Part shown: positions 35,803 through 43,975 of the stretch, piece by piece | Position numbering within the stretch: the stretch's first letter is position 1 | Layout: the number at the start of each line of letters is the position of its first letter | NCBI RefSeq assembly: GCF_003412465.1 | Contig: NZ_QTJV01000022.1 | Location: 1-64,000 of the forward strand | Direction: 5' to 3' | Origin: Chitinophaga silvisoli | GTDB taxonomy: Bacteria; Bacteroidota; Bacteroidia; Chitinophagales; Chitinophagaceae | DNA length: 64,000 nt | Notes under the pieces: generated by a model | Told to the model about the DNA's origin: nothing | What the model saw: the letters and a program-made list of their open reading frames with translations, nothing else | Databases searched by the model: none | Position numbers and translations under genes: made by a program

Positions 35803-37115
35803 AATCTTAAAATGTTTTCGCCCTGGGGTGTAGCAGTATATAAGCCTTCATCATAAACTTTCACTCCTTTGAGGTAGGTTTGTAGTGCTACACCATACAG
35901 GGTTTCATGGGCATATGGGGTGATGGGGTGTTTATGTTGTAATTGTTCAGGGATGACTGTAAATGACTGATCAGGATTCCAGATCACCAGGTCAGCATCA
36001 TATCCCTTCGCTATTTTACCTTTGTATGTGTGGGTACCCGCTAAGAGAGTAGGGGCGCTGCATAACCACTGCGCCAGCTGTGTAAGGGGCACCTGTCTTT
36101 GGCGGGCAGCCGTCCACAAAGCAGGCAATGCCAGTTGTAAAGATGAAATACCTCCCCAGGATGCCGGATAACCGCCCTCTTTCAGATGGGAGGGACTGGG
36201 CGAATGATCTGTAGCCACCAGGTCAATAATCCCCGATTTAAGGGCCAGCCAGAGCAGTTCGTTGTTTTCCCGCTCACGGATAGGCGGCGCACATTTAAAA
36301 GCCATATTCCCATCAGGAATATCCTCAGCGTTGAAGTATAAATAATGCTGGGCCGTCTCCACGGTCAGTGGCAGCCCTTCTGCCTTTGCTTTTACGATCT
36401 GTGGCAATGCCGAAGCAGCCGAAAGATGTACAATATGCACCCTGCAATTGAATTCGCCGCACAACCTGATCATCAGTGAAATTGCATTTTCCTCCCATAC
36501 AGCGGGGCGTGAATCGAGGTAAGCGGAATAAGTGCCCACCAGGGATGCCGGCATGGGAGTGGATAACTCACAATGAACTAACAGGGGTAAACCATGTTTG
36601 GCGATTACAGGCATCGCCTTCCTCAGGTCATCTTCCGTCACATTGGGGAAATCATCAATTCCTGAATGTGTCAGAAACGCCTTGAACCCTAACACGCCTT
36701 TTTCAATCAATGGTTCCAGTTCCGCAACATTACCGGGTACAACGCCACCCCAATAGCCACAGTTGGTGAACAGGTTTGCTGACCTGATCTTAGCTTCCAG
36801 GGCAGCTACGGTCGTAGTAACCGGGTGGGCATTCAATGGCATATCTACCAGGGTGGTAATACCACTGGCCAGCGCGGCACGGGTAGCCGTGGTAAATCCT
36901 TCCCACTCCGTCCTGCCGGGTTCATTGATATGTACATGGGGATCCGTGATGCCAGGCATCAATACATAATCATGTATATCGAGTATTTTTTTAACAGCTT
37001 CGCCGGGTATAACAGTGACAACATCTGCAATCAATCCATCTTTAATCAGTACCACGGCCGGTTGCATACCATCGGGAGTAATAATGCGGTTCCCTTTTAT
37101 AGCCAGGTCAAACAT
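35799..37115 (-). CDS. allB: allantoinase
   Basis: 438 residues of the cyclic amidohydrolase superfamily, ring-opening allantoin to allantoate. Metal-site residues: DPHVHINEPG (HxH), GFKAFL (the lysine to be carbamylated), LLVHCELS (His), VHLSAASA (His) and ATDHSPSPS (Asp). WGGISSLQLALPALW is an allantoinase hallmark. No signal peptide. It is the first gene of the six-gene minus-strand urate operon, 53 bp from the divergently transcribed urate oxidase, so the two halves of the pathway probably share one control region. Confidence 0.94.
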   Translation of the reverse strand: MFDLAIKGNRIITPDGMQPAVVLIKDGLIADVVTVIPGEAVKKILDIHDYVLMPGITDPHVHINEPGRTEWEGFTTATRAALASGITTLVDMPLNAHPVTTTVAALEAKIRSANLFTNCGYWGGVVPGNVAELEPLIEKGVLGFKAFLTHSGIDDFPNVTEDDLRKAMPVIAKHGLPLLVHCELSTPMPASLVGTYSAYLDSRPAVWEENAISLMIRLCGEFNCRVHIVHLSAASALPQIVKAKAEGLPLTVETAQHYLYFNAEDIPDGNMAFKCAPPIRERENNELLWLALKSGIIDLVATDHSPSPSHLKEGGYPASWGGISSLQLALPALWTAARQRQVPLTQLAQWLCSAPTLLAGTHTYKGKIAKGYDADLVIWNPDQSFTVIPEQLQHKHPITPYAHETLYGVALQTYLKGVKVYDEGLYTATPQGENILRL

Positions 37116-37168
37116 ATATGAGTTCTTATTTAAAAATAGGCATTTAATTTTTTAAATTAGAGAAGTAA
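37116..37168. promoter_or_regulatory. 53-bp divergent promoter region of the urate genes
   Basis: A very AT-rich spacer between allB and urate oxidase. It contains an imperfect AT palindrome (TTTAATTTTTTAAATTA region near 37142-37158) that could bind a regulator. No regulator gene is nearby. Confidence 0.45.
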
Positions 37169-38005
37169 ATGTTAACCATCATGATCAAACTCGGCGAAAA
37201 TTCATACGGTAAAAATGCCGTACAGTTATCCAAAATCATCCGTCACCAGGATCACCATGAATTCAGACAGATCACTGTCAATGTATCCCTGAAAGGCGAT
37301 TTCGAAACCGCCCATACCCTTGGTGACAATACGAAGATCCTGCCAACAGACACACAAAAGAACACAGTGTACGCCCTTGCCAAAGAACATTTTACCAGCA
37401 GCATTGAAGCTTTTGCATTACGCCTGGCAGAGCATTTTGTTCATACCCAGCAACAAGTGTCAACTGCTACAATCGAAATCGCGGAAGCTGCCTGGTCCAG
37501 GATTACCCCTCATGCTTACATCAGCGGCGGTACTGAAAAAAGAACTGCAAAGATCATCTACAATGCTGCCAGCACCACTATCATCAGTGGTATCAGCGAC
37601 CTGCTCATTCTCAAAACTACGGACTCCGGCTTTGAGCACTTTATCAAAGATCCTTATACTACCCTGAAGGAGACCAGCGACCGGATCTTTGCCACCCAGT
37701 GTGAAGCCAGCTGGGTCTACAAAGGCACCCTGAGCGATTATACTGCCATGTTTGATAATATCCGTGCGACCCTGCTGGGTACCTTTGCGGGGCATAAAAG
37801 TCTGTCCGTACAGCAAACCCTCTATGCTATGGGCGAAGCGGTGCTGGAAGCTTACCCTGCCGTAAAGGAGATCACGCTGAAAATGCCTAATAAGCATCAC
37901 ATTCTTTTCAACCTGGAGCAATTTGGGATGAGCAATCAGAATGAAGTGTTCATAGCTACGGATGAACCTTATGGTTACATCGTAGGTACCGTCATTAGGG
38001 AGTAA
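37169..38005 (+). CDS. pucL: urate oxidase (uricase)
   Basis: 278 residues, cofactor-free T-fold enzyme converting urate to 5-hydroxyisourate with O2. Two tandem T-fold halves are visible. The first holds KNAVQLSKIIRH, the catalytic-region RQITVNVSLKGDFETAH, and GDNTKILPTDTQKNTVYALAKEH, which contains the conserved active-site Thr. The second holds ISDLLILKTTDSGFEHFIKDPYTTLKETSDRIFATQ (urate-binding Phe region) and the late PNKHHILFNLEQFG. It is not fused to OHCU decarboxylase, unlike the Bacillus protein of this name. ATG 37181 (MIKLGENSYGK) is an equally good start. It is the only plus-strand gene among the purine genes. Confidence 0.95.
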   Translation: MLTIMIKLGENSYGKNAVQLSKIIRHQDHHEFRQITVNVSLKGDFETAHTLGDNTKILPTDTQKNTVYALAKEHFTSSIEAFALRLAEHFVHTQQQVSTATIEIAEAAWSRITPHAYISGGTEKRTAKIIYNAASTTIISGISDLLILKTTDSGFEHFIKDPYTTLKETSDRIFATQCEASWVYKGTLSDYTAMFDNIRATLLGTFAGHKSLSVQQTLYAMGEAVLEAYPAVKEITLKMPNKHHILFNLEQFGMSNQNEVFIATDEPYGYIVGTVIRE

Positions 38006-38087
38006 TTGTGCGGCTTCACCCCTTAAGGCCATCATGAGGAATTAGCCACGCCGCTATACACCAGCTTCCTTCTCTTAGTCATAATTA

Positions 38088-39116
38088 TCAGGGTCCGGGC
38101 ATATTCCGCTCCCTGATGATCTCTGCTGCAATACTAACCGCAATCTCTTCCGGGGTCTTGCTTTTTATAGGCATACCGATAGGTGCATGTATGCTGTGCA
38201 GGACCTGCGCAGGAATGCCTGCTGCCTTATACTCTCCGAATAGCTGCGTTATTTTCGCCTGACTCCCCAGCACTCCCAGGTACCTGAACTGCTTGTGCAG
38301 CAAAGCCCTGATCACAATATCATCGCTACGGTAGCCCATTGTCATCACCACCACATAATGATTGACTCCTTCAGGAATCATATCCTTTAACACACTATAA
38401 TCTTCCACAATTATTTTTTCATGCGCCCATTCATTTTCCAGGAAAGTATTTAGCTGAGGCCTGTTATCATATACGTGGATATAAAATTCCAACATAGACA
38501 TGATTTTGGAAAAAGCCAGGGAACAATGCCCGCCACCCACCAGGAATAAATGATCTCTATAGCCCAGCACTTCCCTGTAACACCAGTCTTCTGCAGACTG
38601 CATCACAAATCCCGGGCTGCCTGTATCATCTGGCAACTGTAAACCCTCCGGAAAAAATTGTAAACCCTCCGGAGAAAGCTGCAAACCCGCCAGTGAAAAC
38701 TGTAAACCCACCGGAGAAAGCTGCAATACCCCCGTTTTAAATTGAGTGAGGCAATCCATCATCTCCTGAATCAAAGGTGCATCACACGATCGGACACGGT
38801 ACAACAAAATTGTTTGCTCTCCTGAACAGATCATCCCACTCTGATCCTTCGCACTATGTTTATCATGCACCTGTCTGCGTACTGCCATGAACTCCGCATC
38901 CTGCACCAACTGTTCCCGCGCCATTTCAACAAATTTATGTTCCATGATGCCGCCTCCGATAGACCCCGCCATTTCACCCACAGCATTTACAGCCATGAAA
39001 AATCCTTGTCTGCCGGGACTACTGCCCTCACTCTGCAATACATACAGCAGCATGACAGCAATACCCTGTTCCAGACTATCACGAATCAATTCCCAGGTGA
39101 CTAACTTTTTCTTCAT
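38088..39116 (-). CDS. xdhC: XdhC/CoxI-family xanthine dehydrogenase maturation protein
   Basis: 342 residues. XdhC proteins bind molybdenum cofactor, promote its sulfuration and insert it into xanthine dehydrogenase. The N-terminal domain shows LQSEGSSPGRQGFFMAVNAVGEMAGSIGGGIMEH, and SGMICSGEQTILL follows. The C-terminal Rossmann domain starts near 186 (YRDHLFLVGGGHCSLAFSKIM) and ends with HAPIGMPIKSKTPEEIAVSIAAEIIRE. The linker (131-164) is unusual: five tandem heptapeptides of the type LQLSPEG encoded by 21-bp repeats. The gene overlaps the end of xdhB by 38 bp, so it is the last member of the xdhA-xdhB-xdhC operon. Confidence 0.9.
   Translation of the reverse strand: MKKKLVTWELIRDSLEQGIAVMLLYVLQSEGSSPGRQGFFMAVNAVGEMAGSIGGGIMEHKFVEMAREQLVQDAEFMAVRRQVHDKHSAKDQSGMICSGEQTILLYRVRSCDAPLIQEMMDCLTQFKTGVLQLSPVGLQFSLAGLQLSPEGLQFFPEGLQLPDDTGSPGFVMQSAEDWCYREVLGYRDHLFLVGGGHCSLAFSKIMSMLEFYIHVYDNRPQLNTFLENEWAHEKIIVEDYSVLKDMIPEGVNHYVVVMTMGYRSDDIVIRALLHKQFRYLGVLGSQAKITQLFGEYKAAGIPAQVLHSIHAPIGMPIKSKTPEEIAVSIAAEIIRERNMPGP
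38625..38726 (-). repeat. 21-bp in-frame tandem repeat inside xdhC
   Basis: Four full units and one partial unit encode LQLSPVG, LQFSLAG, LQLSPEG, LQFFPEG and LQLPDD. Each is 7 codons, so changes in copy number would keep frame. The repeat lies between the two XdhC domains. Confidence 0.85.
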
Positions 39117-41373
39117 AAGCAGGAACGGACTGTTTTGAATACAATGCCATCAATACTTTTTCCGGTGTCATAGGCGCAACAAAAGGAATAACCGCATCCG
39201 GGCGAAAAGCCAGGATCGCATCCCGCAATGCAAACCAGGCACCTATCCCATACATCAGAGGCGGCTCTCCCACAGCTTTTGAGCGGAAGATGGCCAGGTT
39301 GTCATTGTCAGTATGTAAATGGTCAATGAGGATTTCTTTGGGCACTGCATATATATCAGGTACTTTGTAAGTGGACAGCGCATTGGATAACAATTTTCCC
39401 TGTTCATTATAGATCACTTCCTCCAGTGTCATCCAGCCTATTCCCTGCACTATCCCGCCTTCAATCTGTCCCCGGTCAATATCCGGGTTCATACTCACGC
39501 CAAAATCATGCACTACTTTCACACTATCTGTTTCATAGGTACCACGCAGGCAATCGACTGTCACTTCAATGATCGCAGTACCGTATACATGGTAGGCAAA
39601 AGGATGCCCCTTGCCGGTTTCACTATCATAATGAATAGTAGGAGTAGCGTAGTGCCCGTTTTCAGAAAGGGATACTCTTTGCACAAAAGCAGTGTTTACA
39701 AGGCGTAACCAGTTCCAGTCAGTAGCAACGCCATCCAGTAATACGATTTCATTTTGAATAGATAAACGCTCCCGGCTAACGTTTAAATCAGTCACAGCCA
39801 GCAATCTTTCCAGCAAGGCATTGCAGGCAATCCAGGTTGCTTTCCCATTCAGGTCTGCCGTGGCACTCGCTGCAGAAGGAGAGGTATTGGCGACCGTATA
39901 AGTACTGGTAGCATTGATCTTGACCCGGTCATATGAAATACCCAGTGTCTGAGCCGCTACCTGCAATATTTTTGTATTCACACCCTGTCCCATCTCTACA
40001 GCACCAGTACTGATCCCTACGCTGCCATCGCTATAGATATGCACAAGGGAGCGTGCATTGTTCATCAAAGTATTGGTAAATGAAATACCAAAACAAATGG
40101 GCATCAATGCCAGTCCTTTCTTCAGCAATAGATGTTCAGCATTAAAGGCATTGATAGCAGCGCGTATATTCTCTAAATCATACAAGGCGACTGCCTTATC
40201 CCAGCAGGCGCTGGCTTCGCTTTCGGCAATCTGGCCATAGGGGAAAGCCTCACCTGTCCGGATTAAATTCGCGCTTTGAATCAGGGATTTGTCAACCTGC
40301 AAACCTGCTGCTGCAGCAGCAATGGCGGCTTCTATTACATACATGCCCTGTGGTCCGCCAAATCCCCTGAAAGCAGTATTCGGTGGTAAATTGGTACGAC
40401 AGCTATAAGCAGTCGCACTTACATTGGGTATAAAGTAAGCATTGGTACAATGAAATAAAGTTCTTTGCAGAACGGCCGGAGAAAGGTCTGCGCTGGCACC
40501 TGCATTTTGGAAAAAGGTCACCTCGTAGGCGAGTATTTTCAAGGCAGCGTCCAATCCTATTTTAAAATCAGCCATATAAGGATGCCGCTTGCCAGTCATG
40601 GCCATATCTTCCATTCTATGCAAGGCATATTTCACCGGTTTCTTCAGCAGGTGTGCGGCTAGCGCACATAGGGCGGCCCAGGTATTTGCCTGGTCTTCCT
40701 TGCCACCAAAGCCTCCGCCAAGGCGGGTTACCACGACTTCTAAACGATGCATGGGAATTCCCAATACCCGCATAATGGTTCTTTGCACAGCAGTGGGTCC
40801 CTGTGTAGAGGAATATACTTTCAGCGAACCATGTTCCTGTGGAATGGCATAGGCTCCCTGAGTTTCTATATAGAGATGCTCCTGTCCGTTGATGTCGATA
40901 GCCCCTTCAAAGATGTGTGTACACTGTGGCCAGGCTGCATTTGTATCTCCCTGTATCACAGATTTGGCAGGCATGATGAGCTCACCTTTTGCCTGTGCGA
41001 TTCTAGGATTGGTGATCACTTCCAGGGGATCGATGATGGCCTGGATCTTTTTCACGGCAGTCCTGGCAGCATCACGGTTTTGGGCCACAACCAATGCCAG
41101 TGGCATGCCTGCAAAGTGAATATGATGATCAGCAAAGAGTGGTTCATCCGGAATAATACCGCCAATCTGGTTTTCACCGGGTATATCCTTTGCCGTGAGG
41201 ATCCGTACTACTCCCGGTATCTGCAGTGCTTCGGTGATTTCCAGTCTGCGCAGGATGCCATGTGCCACGGGAGAGCCGTAGGCCGCGGCAAAGAGCGTAC
41301 CCTGAAGTATTGGTAAATCGTCCAGGTATACAGAAGTACCTGTGACGTGCGTATGGGAGTCTATATTTTTCAT
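39079..41373 (-). CDS. xdhB: xanthine dehydrogenase molybdopterin-binding subunit
   Basis: 764 residues, the large Mo-hydroxylase subunit that oxidises hypoxanthine and xanthine to urate. Cofactor and active-site blocks: TRLGGGFGGKEDQ, AFRGFGGPQGMYVIEAA (with the substrate-binding Arg), VEMGQGVNTKILQVAAQTLG, and the C-terminal KAVGEPPLMYGIGAWFALRDAI containing the catalytic Glu. The N-terminal hammerhead domain begins with DDLPILQGTLFAAAYGSPVAHG. Its start overlaps the xdhA stop by 4 bp and its end overlaps xdhC by 38 bp. The product feeds the urate oxidase encoded 1.1 kb away. Confidence 0.95.
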   Translation of the reverse strand: MKNIDSHTHVTGTSVYLDDLPILQGTLFAAAYGSPVAHGILRRLEITEALQIPGVVRILTAKDIPGENQIGGIIPDEPLFADHHIHFAGMPLALVVAQNRDAARTAVKKIQAIIDPLEVITNPRIAQAKGELIMPAKSVIQGDTNAAWPQCTHIFEGAIDINGQEHLYIETQGAYAIPQEHGSLKVYSSTQGPTAVQRTIMRVLGIPMHRLEVVVTRLGGGFGGKEDQANTWAALCALAAHLLKKPVKYALHRMEDMAMTGKRHPYMADFKIGLDAALKILAYEVTFFQNAGASADLSPAVLQRTLFHCTNAYFIPNVSATAYSCRTNLPPNTAFRGFGGPQGMYVIEAAIAAAAAGLQVDKSLIQSANLIRTGEAFPYGQIAESEASACWDKAVALYDLENIRAAINAFNAEHLLLKKGLALMPICFGISFTNTLMNNARSLVHIYSDGSVGISTGAVEMGQGVNTKILQVAAQTLGISYDRVKINATSTYTVANTSPSAASATADLNGKATWIACNALLERLLAVTDLNVSRERLSIQNEIVLLDGVATDWNWLRLVNTAFVQRVSLSENGHYATPTIHYDSETGKGHPFAYHVYGTAIIEVTVDCLRGTYETDSVKVVHDFGVSMNPDIDRGQIEGGIVQGIGWMTLEEVIYNEQGKLLSNALSTYKVPDIYAVPKEILIDHLHTDNDNLAIFRSKAVGEPPLMYGIGAWFALRDAILAFRPDAVIPFVAPMTPEKVLMALYSKQSVPAYEEKVSHLGIDS

Positions 41374-42776
41374 CGGATCAGGATGGCTGTTTCCAGCTGT
41401 GGAAACAGGGTAATAAAATGAGCCTTGAACAATTGTGCTAATAATAATCGCTTGTAATCGGCAGTACCTCTCGCATCAGAGATGGGGCTGACTTCCGTTT
41501 GTAAGAGAAACCCGGCTTCCCTGATCAGTGATTCAGTGAGCAATTTTCCTGTCATGAAGGCGGCTGTTTCCTTTAGCAGTAGTGGTACAGGGCCGACCCC
41601 GCCGGCAGCAATGCGGATGTCGTCAATAAGATCGTATTGCATGGTGATGCTGATAGCAGTATTCACGCTGGCAATATCCAGGTGAGTGCGCTTGCTCACC
41701 TTTTCAAAATTGAATAAAGTATGTTGGGAAGGCAGGTAAAACCAGAGTCGCACGATGTATTCATCGGCTGACTTGTTCAGTAGTTTATAGCCTTTGAAAA
41801 AATGCCTGAGGGGCAGTTCTCTTTCCTTTTGTCCGTCGCTGAGTACGAGAGTAGCATCCAGGGCCAGGAAGAAAATGGAGAGATCGCCAATGGGAGAGGC
41901 GTTTACAAAATTGCCTGCGATGGTGGCCATGTTCCTGATCTGGGTAGAACTGACTTTCTTCAGGTACCTGCTCAGGTAGGGGAAGTAGGCCTGCAGGAGG
42001 GGAGAAGCCACCAGGTCGGCAACTGTTGTTGCGGCCCCCAGGATACATTTGTCGCCTTCCTGCCTGATTCCTTTGAGTGCAGGTTGGTCATATAAGAACC
42101 TCAGTGCCTTTTGCCTGAGGGCATCGTGTTGTTGTACATAGAGGTCAGTGCCTCCGCCGATGGGTTTGGCGGCTACATCATTTGCAGATTCCAGGGTGCT
42201 ATGCAGGGCCTCCAGGCGGCCCGGAATATGAACAAAATATGCAGGCAATATGTGGGCACCCGCAGCATATTGAGCCGGGGTGGAACCATTGCGGGGTTCT
42301 AATAATTGTGCGACCCTGGCAGCGGCTCTTTCAATTGATTTATAACCGGTGCAGCGGCAGATATTTCCATCTATGGCGGCAATGGCATTGGTCAATGTAG
42401 GTGCTTTGTGGCTCAGGCAGAATCCTGTGAGGGACATAACAAAGCCGGGGGTACAGAATCCGCATTGGGTGGCGGCACAATCCTGCATGGCATGCTGTAC
42501 GGCGGTGAGGGAATTGGGAAGGTTAATCCCTTCTATGGTCACTACGTGTTTACCTCTTACGTTCCCCAGGGGGGTGAGGCAGGAGGTAAAGGACTGGTAG
42601 TGCATCGTCCCGTTTTGAAGTTCGCCTATTAATACGGTGCAGGCACCGCAATCACCTTCATTGCAACCTGTTTTGGTGCCGGGCAGGTGCTGGTGATAGC
42701 GGATAAAATCCAGCAGCAGCATACCGGGGGGAAGAGCGGTACCAATGTCGTCGTTATTGAGAATAAAGCGTAGCAA
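41370..42776 (-). CDS. xdhA: xanthine dehydrogenase small subunit (2Fe-2S and FAD)
   Basis: 468 residues from TTG 42776, giving LRFILNNDDIGTALPPGMLLLDFIR, which matches the normal family N-terminus. The first [2Fe-2S] site is in GCNEGDCGACTVL with a fourth Cys in SCLTPLGNV. The second is in TQCGFCTPGFVMS and GNICRCTGY. The FAD domain (about 185 onward) has IGGGTDLYVQ and NMATIAGNFVNASPIGDLSIF. The subunit passes electrons from the Mo centre to NAD+. The frame is open back to GTG 43001, adding 75 residues mostly encoded by an 11-bp minisatellite; I see no family support for that part. The real start needs checking, as no ATG is available. Confidence 0.9.
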   Translation of the reverse strand: MLRFILNNDDIGTALPPGMLLLDFIRYHQHLPGTKTGCNEGDCGACTVLIGELQNGTMHYQSFTSCLTPLGNVRGKHVVTIEGINLPNSLTAVQHAMQDCAATQCGFCTPGFVMSLTGFCLSHKAPTLTNAIAAIDGNICRCTGYKSIERAAARVAQLLEPRNGSTPAQYAAGAHILPAYFVHIPGRLEALHSTLESANDVAAKPIGGGTDLYVQQHDALRQKALRFLYDQPALKGIRQEGDKCILGAATTVADLVASPLLQAYFPYLSRYLKKVSSTQIRNMATIAGNFVNASPIGDLSIFFLALDATLVLSDGQKERELPLRHFFKGYKLLNKSADEYIVRLWFYLPSQHTLFNFEKVSKRTHLDIASVNTAISITMQYDLIDDIRIAAGGVGPVPLLLKETAAFMTGKLLTESLIREAGFLLQTEVSPISDARGTADYKRLLLAQLFKAHFITLFPQLETAILIR

Positions 42777-42839
42777 TGGGGAATGCGGGTTTATTGGAAG
42801 ATAATGAAAAAATCCCAGAAAAGCAATTGTTGGCACATG

Positions 42840-42989
42840 CTCGATGCTTGTTCGATGCTTGTTCGACTCTTCTTCGACTCTTCTTCGACTCTTCTTCGAC
42901 TCTTCTTCGACTCTTCTTCGACTCTTCTTCGACTCTTCTTCGATGCTTCTTCGATGCTTCTTCGACGCTTCTTCGACGCTTCTTCGACA
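42840..42989. repeat. 11-bp minisatellite upstream of xdhA (13 units plus partial)
   Basis: Units run head to tail from 42840. Two are TTCGATGCTTG-like, seven are exact copies of TTCGACTCTTC (42862-42938), two are TTCGATGCTTC and two are TTCGACGCTTC, then a partial unit TTCGACA. The period is not a multiple of three, so each insertion or loss of one unit would shift any reading frame crossing it. Confidence 0.95.
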
Positions 42990-43038
42990 CCAAAAGGTCA
43001 CCTCATTATCCCCGGGATATTGAGGTGACCTTTTGGTG
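42988..43038. promoter_or_regulatory. 18-bp perfect inverted repeat beside the minisatellite
   Basis: The arm 42988-43005 (CACCAAAAGGTCACCTCA) pairs exactly with 43021-43038, around a 15-nt centre that itself contains CCCGGG. It lies between the divergent xdhA and ThuA-like genes, and the GTG codon at 43001 sits in the arm. It could be an operator, a cruciform or a leader hairpin; it lacks a T-run. Confidence 0.8.
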
Positions 43039-43095
43039 CCCTTATAGTGACGATTTGGAGTACTATTAATTTCGAATTTTCACTATACTTGGACT

Positions 43096-43908
43096 ATGAA
43101 ATCAGTCACCTTATTCATAGCATTCCTCCTTTGGTCCCTTTCTGGTTTCTCCCAGAAAATCCTTGCCTTTTACACGGCCAAAGAAGACCAGGCCCATATC
43201 AGCTTTGTCCACGAAGCCAATAAATGGTTCCCTGCCAACCTGGCCAGGTATCACTGGACCTACGATTCCACCAATGACTGGAGTAAATGCAACCCTGATA
43301 CCCTGGCCAAATACAACGTGATCCTCTTCCTGGACACCCGTCCGGAAGCCCCTGCCCAAAGAGCCGCTTTTCAAAAATATATGGAACATGGCGGTGCCTG
43401 GATGGGATTTCACTTTTCCGCCTTTGCGCTGACTCCCTCTGCTTACAACCAGGACTGGGACTGGTACCACAATACCTTCCTGGGTTCCGGATCTTACGGG
43501 AGCAACACCTGGCGGCCTGTTTCCGCTGTATTAAGGGTAGAAAACAAACAACATACAATCGTTAAGGAGTTGCCGGATACCTTCCGCTCAGCACCAAATG
43601 AGTGGTATAGATGGTCGAACGACCTCCGGGAAAATAAGGATATCACCATCTTATTATCGATCGATCCGGCCAGTTTTCCCCTGGGTACGGGGCCTAAACC
43701 AAATGAAATCTGGCATAGCGGGTACTACCCCGTCGCCTGGACCAATAAGCGCTATAAAATGGTTTATGTGAATATGGGGCACAATGATATTGATTACGAG
43801 CATGGTACCAATAAGGAATTATCTTATACATTCTCAAGTCCCGAACAGAACCGCTTCATCCTCAACTCTCTTTTTTACTTAATAAATTCAAGTAGAATAT
43901 TACCCTAA
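43096..43908 (+). CDS. ThuA-domain protein, exported
   Basis: 270 residues with a signal peptide (MKSVTLFIAFLLWSLSGFSQ). The ThuA fold, a glutamine-amidotransferase-like domain, covers about 21-265: ILAFYTAKEDQAHISFVHEANKWF, YNVILFLDTRPEAPAQRAAFQKYMEHGGAWMGFHFS, then NEWYRWSNDLREN and HSGYYPVAWTNKRYKMVYVNMGHNDIDYE. ThuA proteins are linked to trehalose and other sugar conversions, often next to oxidoreductases; the enzymatic role of this secreted group is not settled. It diverges from xdhA across the 18-bp inverted repeat, and whether it has any link to purine use is unclear. Confidence 0.82.
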   Translation: MKSVTLFIAFLLWSLSGFSQKILAFYTAKEDQAHISFVHEANKWFPANLARYHWTYDSTNDWSKCNPDTLAKYNVILFLDTRPEAPAQRAAFQKYMEHGGAWMGFHFSAFALTPSAYNQDWDWYHNTFLGSGSYGSNTWRPVSAVLRVENKQHTIVKELPDTFRSAPNEWYRWSNDLRENKDITILLSIDPASFPLGTGPKPNEIWHSGYYPVAWTNKRYKMVYVNMGHNDIDYEHGTNKELSYTFSSPEQNRFILNSLFYLINSSRILP

Positions 43909-43975
43909 TTCTGACAATTTTTTGCCCTGTTTATATAATTTTTCCTGAAAGAATCAGGTTAACTTTGACACCGGA

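Noticed and set aside
42840-42989. CRISPR array
   Set aside because: Units are contiguous 11-mers without spacers and there are no cas genes.
41370-43001. 543-residue form of XdhA starting at GTG 43001 as the annotated protein
   Set aside because: The 75 extra residues are encoded mainly by the minisatellite and have no counterpart in the family; kept as a finding instead.
42776-43069. Plus-strand frames through the 11-bp array (repeated LLRLFFDSSST)
   Set aside because: All frames are open through an 11-bp repeat lacking stops; nothing outside the repeat supports a gene.
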